From Tillandsia leiboldiana (taxonomy: Eukaryota > Streptophyta > Magnoliopsida > Poales > Bromeliaceae), in assembly GCA_029204045.2 (NCBI GenBank), contig CM055076.1, positions 21,330,269-21,394,268 on the forward strand: DNA of 64,000 nucleotides. Reading direction: 5' to 3'. A program made the translations under genes and the position numbers. Shown here piece after piece: positions 45,036-55,319 of this stretch. The notes under the pieces are model-generated. The model was not told where the DNA came from. It was given only the letters and a program-made list of their open reading frames with translations, and ran no database searches. The first letter of the stretch is position 1, and every line of letters starts with the position of its first letter.

Positions 45036-46129
45036 TGTCATGCCTGGGAAAAAATTTTAAAGCGAAAATAGCCGAATTTTTGGAAATATATATTTTTTTT
45101 AATAAAGATCACCCGCTCTGGCACGTGCACAGATTCGCCACATATACAAGATCTCTTTGTGCAAACGGACAGAGTCTTCCCTATATATGCACGGCGTCGC
45201 ATTCACATATACATCAACCACATTCACTTCACATACACAGAGTGCGAATATTTAATAAAAACCATTCATACCATTCATACGAAAACAACGCCTACCCGGC
45301 GCATCATAAATTTGAAAGGATAAATTCACAGGGTTTAAAAACAATACCCATATGACACTTAGTTTTTTAAAACTGTTTTCATAAATCCTTTTTATATTTT
45401 AAAAGTCCGCGTCCACACGACGCCTCCATAAAACTATATATCGAAAGCATAATTCCAAAGAGTATAGCTAGCTAACAAAAACACACGTCCGTCCCAACAT
45501 CCACACCATTCACAATATCTATATCCACATGCACAAATACCAACCAAAATGAAATAACTAACGAGCAGAAGAAAAAAAGTATCACCAGTCTGAGAAAGAG
45601 CTGTAACTCCCTAGGTCGCGCCCTCACCACCGTCCTAAACCCTACACACAACCGAATCTGTCACACAGTGGGAGTCAGTAACATAATTTATAACGAGAAA
45701 ATATAAATAGCTAAAGCAATAACCGTAAACGAAAAGATATTTCTCTATTAGGGTTCAAAAACTCATTAAAAATTAAAATTTTTCTATATTAATAAATTTT
45801 TGGACTGTTAGGGTCTAGATAAAGAGGGAAAGGGAGAAAATGAGAAAGGGAAAGAAAAGGAATATGAAAAAAAGAGAGAGAGGGAGTGAAGGAAGGGAAA
45901 CACTCGTATACGAGATCGATGACGGTCGCAGATGGAGTTAGCCGCACGAGGAGGAGATTAGTGACTCAATTTCTAGACGAAAAGAAAGAGAGAGAAAGAA
46001 ATAAAATAAGGGAAAGAGAGATAGGGAATGAAGTAAAGAAAAATTAAACTATATAAAGTAAAGAAAAATAAAAATATTATATATTTTTTATAAAAAAAAA
46101 TTAAAATTAATTCAAATCATAAATTTTCA
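45036..46129 (-). repeat. Degenerate gypsy LTR, minus strand
   Basis: The plus strand begins TGTCATGCCTGGG, the complement of a gypsy LTR end, and shares the GGACAGAGTC...CCCTATA.ATGCAC block with the solo LTR at 58992. The other border (complement TGAAAATTTATG) is approximate. No matching target-site duplication. Purine-rich tracts at 45830-46020. The ORF at 44960-45355 is incidental. Confidence 0.5.
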
Positions 46130-46145
46130 GGATGTAAAATATATA

Positions 46146-46316
46146 AAAAAAGCTAAGTGTGCACCTCATTTGAGGTGTACATCTTACACCCCATCCATTC
46201 TAGGGTGGGGTGAATTCCACTCGTCACTTCGAAGTGACGAGTGGATGAATGCCCACCTTAGGATGGGCTAGGTGTAGGATGTACATCTTAAATGGAGTGT
46301 ACATATAGCATAGCTC
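46146..46316. mobile_element. Foldback MITE with 10-bp target duplication
   Basis: Nearly the whole 171 bp folds back on itself. The ends (AGCTAAGTGTGCACCTC... and ...GTACATATAGCATAGCT) are imperfect inverted repeats, and the centre is a perfect 28-bp palindrome (CCACTCGTCACTTC and its complement). AAAATATATA flanks both sides (46136-46145 and 46317-46326). A 9-11-bp duplication suggests a Mutator-type MITE, though the AT-rich site weakens this. It lies just upstream of the FRS transcript. Confidence 0.6.
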
Positions 46317-46399
46317 AAAATATATACCGAATTGGGTGTATTTTTCTTTAATTTTATATTCCTCCGAGAGTGTACAACTAGGATTTTTTAATTATTATT

Positions 46400-46786
46400 T
46401 GACGCTGGATCATGGCACAGCGGGACGCCAACATACTACGGCTGAGATCTTTTCATCGTAATGATGCACGACAGATCCTTTCAGTAGCATATTTGGTATC
46501 CATGGGCTCGTCCGGATGGACATCCATTGGCTTGTATCTCGGTTGCCCTCACAGGAATATCTATACGGACTCTCGTGTAGAGGATTTTCCCCTGCGGCTA
46601 CGGCCTCCGCGCTCCGCCGCCGCCCTGTCCGGGCGCCGCACGACCGTTACTCCAAACTTAATCCGACCGATTTGCCGGTGATGAAACCCTAACCCTAATC
46701 CGACCAATTGGACCCTTGAAAGATAAAGAAAAACGAAAAAAAAATTTGCGCTTAGGGTGGGGCGTTCTATTCCTCCATTTCCTCAG
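46400..46786 (+). other. Probable FRS 5' UTR exon
   Basis: GC-rich leader sequence ending TTCCTCAG|GTTTTTC, a plausible splice donor at 46787. It contains a possible upstream ORF (46412-46681, 89 codons) with no domain. The 5' border is a guess; no clear TATA box is placed. Confidence 0.4.
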
Positions 46787-48248
46787 GTTTTTCTTCTAGT
46801 TTTCTCAATTGTTTTTTTTTTTCTTTCATCAATTTCATGTATATGCTTCTATTGGCCTTTGTAGTTGTAGTTTTGATGTGCAAATTGACTAGACATTGTC
46901 GCCATGTATCGTGATTATTTTTTTTCAAAAATTCAAATCCTCTTTTTTTTTCATATATTTTGAAGCTATGAATTTCTGATTTGGATTAGTTCAAATGTGT
47001 ATTTCTTTCTTATTTTTCTTCTTTTATTTGTATATTCGAAGCCATTGATTGCTGAAATATGTTCTTTTACCTTTCCACTACGGCTTGGATTTATATTGAT
47101 TATGTCAATGGCAATAATTGATATTTTGATATGCGCACAAAGTTTTAGGTAATTTGGGATAAGCTGCCCTTGGCTTAAAGGGGCAGCACCCTGACATGTG
47201 GCGGGAGGCCCAGGTTGGGCCGAGTCACGTTCGAAAAGGCATAAGGCTGGATTGGGCTGAATCATGTTCGAAGTAGTATGTAGCTGTTTGGACCGAGTCA
47301 CAATTGAGACCCTTGCACTTTAAGTTAATTGATTGTTGTATTTCTAACATCTCGAGTTTTTGGGATTAATGGTTAGCGTCAATGATTTGATAAGTGGTAT
47401 CGGAGCCAGAGGTCACCGATTCGATTTTTGCATGCTGCTAATTTGTGCATATACTGGGGGTGTTGGTTTAAACGGGCCAGCATTCTGTCCCGTGGCGGGA
47501 GGCCAGGCTGGGTTGAGTCACGTTTGAAATGGTGTGAGGCTGGGTTGAGTCAAGTCATGTTTGAAGTGTTATGAGGCTGGTTGGACCGAGTCACAATCGA
47601 GATCCGTGGACGTTGTATTTATACGCTTTAGGTGAGTTGATTGCGTATTTTCAACAGCTCTCGCTTTTGGGATTAATGGTTAGCGCCAACGATCCGACAG
47701 TTGCTTCTACCTTTCACTTAGAACACCTGCATTGAGCTTTTGATATTTGTGTGGCACAATTCTTGTTGCTCAAATGTTTAACAAAATATTTATCATAATT
47801 GGGCCACATTTTTTACTGCAATGAGTAGAAATCAGGAAGACAATGTGTTATTGCTTATAAGCTAACCTATAGAGTATGTGACATGGTGAAAATCAAAAAC
47901 ATTTTCTTTTGGTTTGATACCTTTGTTGGTTTTTAGCATCATTTACTAAGAGGTTGCAGTCTCTTCTCAGAATGTACATCTACTGGATGGTTATATCTCT
48001 AGACTTTATATAATTTCCGCTTTGGATGATGAAGAAAAGATCTATCATAAAGCATTTGATTACTTCTGCTATGTTTCTGACCACCGTGCTATGATCACTT
48101 TCACTTCGCTATTGTTTGTTCTATGAGCTAGTGTGATTTCAGTTGGTTGTCTTCTTTATATTGTGTTCTCCGTTTCCTGATTTTGGCTACTTCAAAGTTT
48201 TCCCTTGATTCTCTTTTTTTTCTTTTGTTTTTTTACTTTCAATTATAG
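46787..48248 (+). other. Probable FRS 5' UTR intron
   Basis: AT- and T-rich sequence from the donor at 46787 to the acceptor TTTCAATTATAG at 48248, one base before the start codon. It contains a TRIM-like element at 47168-47699. No other gene. Confidence 0.5.
47168..47699 (+). mobile_element. TRIM-like miniature LTR retrotransposon
   Basis: Two diverged direct repeats, about 225 bp (47168-47392) and 239 bp (47461-47699), act as LTRs. The shared blocks are GTGGCGGGAGGCC, GGACCGAGTCACAAT and GGGATTAATGGTTAGCG. Between them are a PBS (TGGTATCGGAGCCAGAGG at 47395-47412, initiator tRNA-Met type) and a polypurine run (ACTGGGGG) right before the second LTR (TGTTGGTTTAAACGGG...CCGACA). Internal region is only 68 bp, with no coding. 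Flanks GCTGC and GTTGC differ by one base, a decayed target duplication. Confidence 0.65.
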
Positions 48249-48249
48249 A

Positions 48250-50577
48250 ATGGAATTATCTGGTTCATCTTTAGACAATGAATCAGTAGAAACTGTTGAA
48301 GACTCGAGTGATAGAGAGGAAGATGATGGACCTATACATAGAAGTTCAAGAGAAAATATAGTCGTACAAGAGTCCCAAGCTTCAAAAGATGCTAAAGCTT
48401 TTAAAACATCAGCGTTGATAGATCCAGGCATAATAGATAAGCAAAAGGCGGCAATCGGAAACTCGCAGTTGGAGCCAGAAGTTGGTATGGCATTTCACTC
48501 AGAGGATCGAGCTTATTTGTTTTATAATAAATATGCTCATCGAAAGGGATTTAGCGTTCGGAAAGGCCATCTCGGTCGGAGAAAAGATGGGACTGTACGG
48601 AATAGAGTCTTCTTATGTAGCAATGAAGGTTCTCGTCAGAAGCATAGTACACACTTGACGAAGAAACCACGTGAAGCTGTCAGGACGAATTGTATGGCTC
48701 GCATTGAGTATAAAGTAAGTCGTGATGGCATTTGGGTTGTGAGCAAAATCATCTATGAGCACAACCATCCTCTCGTCCGGCCACATAAAGCACACCTACT
48801 AAGGTCTCATAGAAGGCTATTATTAGCACAGCAGGATGAGACAGGTGCTGTTGGAGAGAAACCTATTGAAGCTCTTGAATTTCCTTTAGAGGAGGCTTGT
48901 GAATCTGAAACAGTTGGGTTTCTTCTAAAGGATCAAAGCAGCTACTTGCACACCACGCGGATGAGGGAACTTGAGAAGGGAGATGCCCAAGTTCTTTTAG
49001 AGTTCTTGAAAGCTAAGCAGTTAGAGGATCCATCATTTTTCTATGCTATACAGCTTGATGACAGGGAACAGGTGACCAATGTCTTTTGGGCTGATGCACG
49101 ATCAATTATTGATTACTCCTACTTTGGGGATGTCGTCTTATTTGATACGACTTACTTCTTAAACAGGAGTGAGTTACCTTTTTCTCCGTTCCTTGGAATA
49201 AACCACCATAAACAAGTTGTTGTGTTTGGTGCTGCTTTGTTGTTAGATGAAACGACAGAATCATTTTTGTGGTTGTTTAAAACCTTTATGGTTGCGATGT
49301 CCGAACGGCAACCAAAGACTATATTTACCGATCATTGTGCTGCACTGTCAAGAGCTATTAGTGTGGCACTACCTGAGACTTGTCACCGCCTTTGTCTGTG
49401 GCATATAATACAAAATGCCAGCATACATATTTCTCATTTACACAATAGTGAGCCGAACTTTCAAAAGGAATTTAAAAATTGCATATATGAATGTTGCTCC
49501 GAGGAGGAATTTCATAATGGGTGGGTTGATTTAGTCAACAAATATGATCTTGGTAGCAATTCATGGTTAGAGGATTTATATGCAGTTCGAGATAAGTGGT
49601 CATTGATTTATCAGAAAAACTCGTTTTGTGCTTCCATGACTACAGTTAGGTGGAGCGAGAGCATGAAGAATCACTTCAAAAAGCATTTCAATAGGAAGTT
49701 GCCCCTCAACAAGTTTATTGAGCTCTACCATAAGACATTGACCCGCTTTCGTGAAAAGGAACTCTTTGAAGATTATAAATCCAGGCAGACTAAACCAGTT
49801 CTGCTTGTTGATATGCCTATGTTGAATGAAGCAGCTGAAGCGTATACTAGGACTATGTACAATGAATTCGAGGATGAGTTTAAGAGCCAGCTTTCTTGTA
49901 TTTGTGAACCAGTTGGTTTGAATGAGACTATATATACGTTTAAGGTTTCACTGACTGAAAATCGCTGCTATGGCTTCGTTGAGTTCAACCCATCTAATCT
50001 GTTAGTGACATGCAGCTGCAGGAAGTTTGAGACTGTAGGTATCCTATGTATGCATGCTTTGAAAGTTCTTAATAATAACAATATTCTCCACCTTCCACCT
50101 CGATATGTACTGAAGAGGTGGACAAAATACGCAAATATTGAGGTAGTATCTGACAAAATCCGCTATGTGGCTGATGCTGATGGCCAAGAACCTATGACAT
50201 TACAATATGTTCGTGTCTGGCAAAAGGCACTGTCTATTGCTGTGAAGAGTGCTTTTTCTGAGGATGCCCTGCAAATATATGAAAACGAACTTGATAAATT
50301 GATGGCTAAAGTGGAACATGTGTTGCATATGGCTCCTTTGAACAGACAAGCAGATGATGAAGATGTCACAGTTGTTGACAATATGCAACATAACACATTA
50401 GAAGCCAGCAAGAAGAAGCGCGGCAGGAAACCAAAGAGTGAATCTGAGAAGAAAAGGAAGAAACCACAAACTATTATAAGTTCTCTTGATACAATTACTC
50501 TTCAGCGACCTCCACAGAATACTGTAAATGCAAGTATGCAACAGTATTATCAATTAACTCAAGCCGTCATCTGTTAA
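48250..50577 (+). CDS. FAR1-RELATED SEQUENCE (FRS) transcription factor (775 aa)
   Basis: Member of the FHY3/FAR1 family, nuclear regulators derived from a MULE transposase and known for light-signalling roles. I place the start at 48250: the upstream in-frame ATG at 48205 lies before a good splice acceptor (TTTCAATTATAG) and encodes only Phe-rich intron sequence. Residues 1-45 are acidic. The FAR1 DNA-binding domain is about 88-175 (FYNKYAHRKGFSVRKG; C123, C148, H171, H173). The MULE transposase-derived domain is about 295-390 (LFDTTY; FTDHCAAL; CLWHIIQNA). The SWIM zinc finger is C588-C590-C600-H602. A basic NLS or AT-hook (KKKRGRKPKS...KKRKKP) is at 721-739. The frame is intact and evidently under constraint. 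It may be longer by splicing to two downstream exons. Confidence 0.93.
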   Translation: MELSGSSLDNESVETVEDSSDREEDDGPIHRSSRENIVVQESQASKDAKAFKTSALIDPGIIDKQKAAIGNSQLEPEVGMAFHSEDRAYLFYNKYAHRKGFSVRKGHLGRRKDGTVRNRVFLCSNEGSRQKHSTHLTKKPREAVRTNCMARIEYKVSRDGIWVVSKIIYEHNHPLVRPHKAHLLRSHRRLLLAQQDETGAVGEKPIEALEFPLEEACESETVGFLLKDQSSYLHTTRMRELEKGDAQVLLEFLKAKQLEDPSFFYAIQLDDREQVTNVFWADARSIIDYSYFGDVVLFDTTYFLNRSELPFSPFLGINHHKQVVVFGAALLLDETTESFLWLFKTFMVAMSERQPKTIFTDHCAALSRAISVALPETCHRLCLWHIIQNASIHISHLHNSEPNFQKEFKNCIYECCSEEEFHNGWVDLVNKYDLGSNSWLEDLYAVRDKWSLIYQKNSFCASMTTVRWSESMKNHFKKHFNRKLPLNKFIELYHKTLTRFREKELFEDYKSRQTKPVLLVDMPMLNEAAEAYTRTMYNEFEDEFKSQLSCICEPVGLNETIYTFKVSLTENRCYGFVEFNPSNLLVTCSCRKFETVGILCMHALKVLNNNNILHLPPRYVLKRWTKYANIEVVSDKIRYVADADGQEPMTLQYVRVWQKALSIAVKSAFSEDALQIYENELDKLMAKVEHVLHMAPLNRQADDEDVTVVDNMQHNTLEASKKKRGRKPKSESEKKRKKPQTIISSLDTITLQRPPQNTVNASMQQYYQLTQAVIC

Positions 50578-50623
50578 TCTTTGGGGTTTTTTAATAAATT
50601 TTTATCTCAATTATTGCACGCAG

Positions 50624-51085
50624 GGCAACATGAGGCTTCAGCTCAAGTAATGGTTGACGATTCATCACACATTCAACCTTATCATCGGAATGGAACCACA
50701 TCATATTGTAATCCCATCCCAATGCAACCCACAGGATGCCCTTTCCCTCAAGAGACAGTCATCCCTGCTCAGGTTTGATCACCTTTTGTTCTAGTATCCA
50801 CTATGATCTGTGAGTATCATGTTTGGTAACTTATTTTGTGAATGGCTTTTCACTGTTGTACTATAGGAATCTTTCCTACCTACACATGGAATATTTGACC
50901 ATACAATTGCTCCGCAAGGATCAAGCAATCCCAACATGGCATGGTGCAGTGCCAGGGGAACAGTTGGCGTTCCCATGCCTGTTATGCCGGGCCAGTCCAA
51001 TTTTGTCAATTGGGTAGCTCAACCTCGCTCCATTCCAAATGTCACCATGCCACACAATCACCTTGATCATCCAATGGTGCAATAG
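50624..51085 (+). other. Candidate additional C-terminal FRS exons
   Basis: Two open segments have splice signals: 50624-50772 (acceptor TTGCACGCAG, donor CTCAG|GTTTGA) and 50867-51085 (acceptor TTGTACTATAG, ending in TAG). They join in phase and encode a Pro/Met/Asn/Gln-rich tail (for example MPVMPGQSNFVNW), typical of low-complexity FRS C-termini. The weak point is the upstream intron 50573-50623: only 51 bp, with donor T|GTTAAT. If retained, the protein stops at 50577. Confidence 0.45.
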
Positions 51086-54000
51086 CTGTGGAAACTCACT
51101 TATATTTCTCACTCAATATATAACTATTGCCTAAATGTAGCCTTCTCTGTGCAGCATTCCACTGTTCCAACCCACCATCAGTCAATGTCCCGTAAGCTTA
51201 ATTTTGACATCAATAAAGGTACAATTTATGACCTCTGACACTAATATTGAGACCAAATTATCGTGGATGAACTAACAAACTGTCATTTCTGATAGGTAGC
51301 TAAGTAGGAATGGTGTAGAATATGCGTTGATTGAGAGTGTTGTTGACTTCAGAGTGCTTGCTGACAAGGCGTAAATGCTTTTCTTCCTTCAGCATGTGGA
51401 TGAATCAAGCTTGTACAATCTTGTGTTTAGCTTTTTCTCTGTCATAATTCCTAGGTTGCTTATTCTATAACTAAATCCTATTCTCGTTACGTGAATGACT
51501 TAGTCATGCTTGTATAGACAGTTCTAACAGTTTACCAGTAAAGCTTGTCAAGTTCCATAGACTAGCAATAGCATCTGATTCTGATGTTGCTGATATTTTA
51601 GTAACCTATTTGCAGTTGATCCTTGATATTTTGTAGTTACCTGTGATGCTCAATTACAATATTAGAACCATTCCGTGTTTTTCTGGCTGTTTCAGATGTA
51701 CTGTATTATCTGACCTTTGAATATATTTATTAAGAGAAACGTCAAGAGTTGATACCAGTTATCCAATTGTGATCTAATTTGGTCTTTCATCGAGTTAGTA
51801 TAGCAGCAGATGCACTGAACTAAAGTTGGTAGGAACTGGAAAAGAGAAGAAGGTGAACGCTGATGATCATGACGTTTTTGTGCATACTTTCTGGCATTAG
51901 GAATTTTTAGTAATATGGAAAATAACATAATTAAGATAGAGAGATGCAGTAAAATTAGACGGAATTATAAAGGAGACGCATTAAAAGAATATATGTGAAA
52001 ATGGAAAGTCGGAGTGCAAAACTAAAGGTTTTCAATGAAATTTTTAAGAAGATGCCTAATCGTATTAAGAGAATATCAAGTGGTTCTTGAGTTTATGCAG
52101 GTTGAAGTTTAGCATCAGAGAAAGAATGGCAGTTGAATAGTGATGTGTAAATTATTAGTACTTGTTACTATGTAGTACTACAAAAGAATGTCATAACTAA
52201 AAGTTTGAAGTTTCAGCAGTGAATAATCCATTTTGGTCAAAATGGATTGGTTTCGGCTGAATGAATTTACAACTATGGATTTCGAATTTTATGGTGAAAC
52301 TATTTAATTTTCACTGTAAACTACCGTAGTTTCTGGCAAAACAGATGAGTTTTGGCCGATCCCCTCTGTCAATATTTCTCTGTATCATATTCCCTTCCAT
52401 AGATATTCTGATGCTGTGTTGATAACCTTGACTTTCCTATTCTAATGCTTGTTACAGGATTTAGAGATCACTCTAATTATCACTCACTTTGTACTAATGT
52501 CTATGGTCAGTACCTATGATTTCGACTAACTACTGTACGTTTTTTGCTCTTATATTCTTCTAAATTACCCTTCCCTATATTTTTGGTCAATGCTATGATG
52601 ACTTTTTTTTTCTTTAATTACAAGCATATTCTTTATGGTTAACAGTTTATTACTATTGGCTACCTGCTGTTATAGTCTATTACTGTTTTGAGATTTGTAA
52701 TATCTAATCACATATTATATAACGAATAAAGAGTGGAGGAGAGTGCTAGGATTGGTAACTTTTCAGATAAATATTAGCCGTTAGCGGTGTTATTGCTTTT
52801 CTGTTTTGATGTTATCTAAAACACATTATGTTGCCAACAAGGAGTATGCTAGTGTGTATTGGTAATGTTGAAAAATAACCATTCATTTCGTTTTGTTCGT
52901 CAGTTAATAGAATCTACGGCTGATGGAGTAAGAAGCTTCAGGACAGAGCGAGAAAAGAGATCATCGCCAATGATGCTTGGAGCTTAAGTGAATTGGGGCT
53001 CATGGTAAGAAATCCTAATTCACATTGCTTCAATTCTTCCTTGTTGAGTGTGACTGCTGCTTTGATCGTTCGAATCCATTTGAATGGTTCGACTAGCAAA
53101 TTTGCTTCTCTTATGTAATCTTCATTAATGATCCTGCTAACGTCCTTTCGAAAATTGTAAATCTTACTCGAGGGTTCTCTTGCTGTGCATGGCTAAAAGC
53201 AAAGTAGAAGAGGCCTTGTCATTTCAGTTGTTCATTTATCTATTGATTGGTATTGTGATTCTAGTAGTAGATGATGGATGCTGAGGACATGTAGGTTTGT
53301 GCTTATTTTGCTTTTTTCACCACTTTTTTCAAACTCCAGAATCCTTTGTGATTTATCTTTTGAAGATTAGTGCTTTATGGATGTGATGTTCTCTCTCCTT
53401 TTTTTCTACTCTCTTTTTATATTAAGAATCTTCATAGCGTGGGCACACTATCCGTTGCTATCCGTTCAAAACTGGATTCAATCTTGGGTCATGCTGCTTG
53501 GACATCTTACACCTATTATTCACTATTTGTCACATCAAATTTTTTTTTACTAAATATTATTTGAGTTTTTGTAATTCTTAGCACGGGTGGTGTAATATTT
53601 GCACTATCATTTGGGATGAACAAATAGAATTTCTTCATGCCTTGTTGCTTTTTTGGTTTTGGAGACATGATCATAATGAGTGAAGAATCCGCGTATTGCC
53701 TGGGTAGGTTTTTTTCTTATAAATATCCTAATATTGTTAAATTTGAGGGGAAAAAATTATGAAAGTTTAGAAGCAAAACTTTTCTAAAGAGAGTTTCATA
53801 TATTGTCAAATATCTGACAAAACTCCAGTTCCTTATTTGGTTTGCTACCTTTTCACTTGCGAAGTTTGTGGGCGTTTGATACGTGGGATTTTCATTTCGG
53901 TTATAATTATCGGGTAGAATGGAAATTTCCCAATGATCTTTTGTTTTTTTCTTTTGAAGGTTGATCTGGATTGGAGGGCCCTTTGGTTTAGAAAAGAAAT

Positions 54001-54197
54001 CAAAATCAGAATAGAAATGAAAAGTAGGATAGAATAACATAACAATAAAAATAATAATTTGTTGGGCTAATAAGAGGAAATGAAATATGAAGGAAATGTG
54101 TTCATATTGAAATTAAAAAAAATAATTTTTTATTAAATTTAAATTTGGTATTCAATTTTTTAATCAAAAGTTGAATCTAAGTTTGAACTTATAATTT
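51086..54197 (+). other. FRS 3' region or intergenic, no ORF supported
   Basis: AT-rich, with intron-like T-rich tracts. Segments near 51155-51215 and 52905-53005 look slightly exon-like and could be 3' UTR exons, but nothing is coding. The small ORFs at 51692-51928, 53370-53564 and 53717-54040 have no protein features. Confidence 0.45.
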
Positions 54198-54263
54198 GAA
54201 TTTACAGTTCAAATTCAAAGACAAAGTTATGAATTTACAGTTCAAATTCAAAGACAAAGTTAA
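54198..54263. repeat. Tandem duplication, 33-bp unit x2
   Basis: GAATTTACAGTTCAAATTCA starts each of two 33-bp units (54198-54230, 54231-54263), identical except at the last base. It lies in very AT-rich DNA (54100-54400). Confidence 0.9.
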
Positions 54264-54452
54264 AAATTAAATTTACAACTATTAAATTAAAATTTTAAAA
54301 ATTAAATTTTAAATTTATATTTAAAATTATAATTTAATTAAATAAATTTATATGATTTATATTTAAATTCAAATAATAATTAATAGTATTTTTTTTTTCT
54401 CACAATCAAAGCTAGCTCCAACATAAAGGTGGGAGTAACTTTTGAGTGATTC

Positions 54453-54580
54453 GGATTTCTTCCGAATGGGGAATTGGAATGTTAATTCAGTCTAAATACT
54501 AATAATAGGAGGAAATGGATTTCTTCCGAATGGGGAATTGGAATGTTAATTCAGTCTAAATACTAATAATAGGAGGAAAT
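54453..54580. repeat. Tandem duplication, 64-bp unit x2
   Basis: Two apparently identical 64-bp units, each starting GGATTTCTTCCGAATGG, back to back. Their identity implies a recent duplication or an assembly artefact. Confidence 0.92.
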
Positions 54581-54639
54581 GTTAAGAATTCTGCTATGGG
54601 TACATCATTATTTGGGGTGGTGGGTAGGATTGAACCAAC

Positions 54640-54960
54640 TTAGAAATCATTCTATTCTCACACCCTCTCTCTACCCTTTCTCCGATTCGAACTATTTTTT
54701 GCGTTTTCTCTCTCTCTAAAACCCAACCTCCTTCCCCTCTGCTCTCTCTCTCACCTCCGTCGCCTTTGCCGTCTCGAGGACTCCGTCGCCTCCGTCTTGA
54801 GGGCTCTGTCACGTCCATCACCGCCGTCACCCATGTTTGGGTACATGCCTGTTTGGGGTACACCGTCACCTCCGCCTTCCGCCGTCTCTAGTGCTCTCTT
54901 GCCTCTGTCACCTCCGTCGCCTCTGCCGTCGTGTGAGTGCTCTTTGCCCTTCAATCTTCT
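54640..54960. other. CT-rich, CACCTCCGTCGCCTC-repeat region
   Basis: CT microsatellite-like runs, then imperfect repeats of TCACCTCCGTCGCCTCTGCC type. It resembles a plant 5' UTR with CT-rich leader, and telomere-like boxes follow at 55098. Open stretches on both strands (54594-54869 minus, 54797-54994 plus) are low-complexity and not accepted as genes. Confidence 0.4.
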
Positions 54961-55097
54961 TGTCTTGCTTTCAAATTTAGGTCATTTGGTTTAGACTTTG
55001 ATTTGGTTGGTGTATCTAATTCATTAAATTTGATGAATGATAAGTTTTTTTTAGAAAGATCCTTTATGGCCTTGTGATTTTTATCTCCAATCCGTCG

Positions 55098-55139
55098 AGT
55101 TTAGGGTTTAGGGTTTAGGGTTTAGGTTTTAGGGTTTAG
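55098..55139. repeat. Interstitial telomere-like repeats (TTTAGGG)n
   Basis: About six units of GTTTAGG, one with an extra T. Short interstitial arrays (telo boxes) are common in plant promoters and 5' leaders and are also left by break repair. Confidence 0.85.
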
Positions 55140-55240
55140 TTTGAAGTTCTTGTGATTTTAGTTTTTTATTTTATCTTTGCAAGTCCTTTACTTCAGGCTA
55201 TAATCCTAACCGCACATTCCTTCATCTAAGGGCCAAAAAC

Positions 55241-55285
55241 TTATGAGTACGAAGAGATTTTACTCATAAAAGTATAGTAGTCGGA

Positions 55286-55319
<34 letters not shown>

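Noticed and set aside
44960..45355. 131-residue plus-strand ORF
   Set aside because: Starts in the LTR flank and runs through an old LTR end; His/Ser-rich without a domain.
48205..48249. Upstream ATG as FRS start
   Set aside because: It encodes a Phe-rich run that is the polypyrimidine tract of a splice acceptor (TTTCAATTATAG) just before the ATG at 48250.
50791..51112. Antisense ORFs downstream of the FRS stop
   Set aside because: Shadows of the probable C-terminal exon on the plus strand.
54594..54994. ORFs on both strands in the CT-rich region
   Set aside because: Low-complexity translation of imperfect repeats; neither strand shows a domain.
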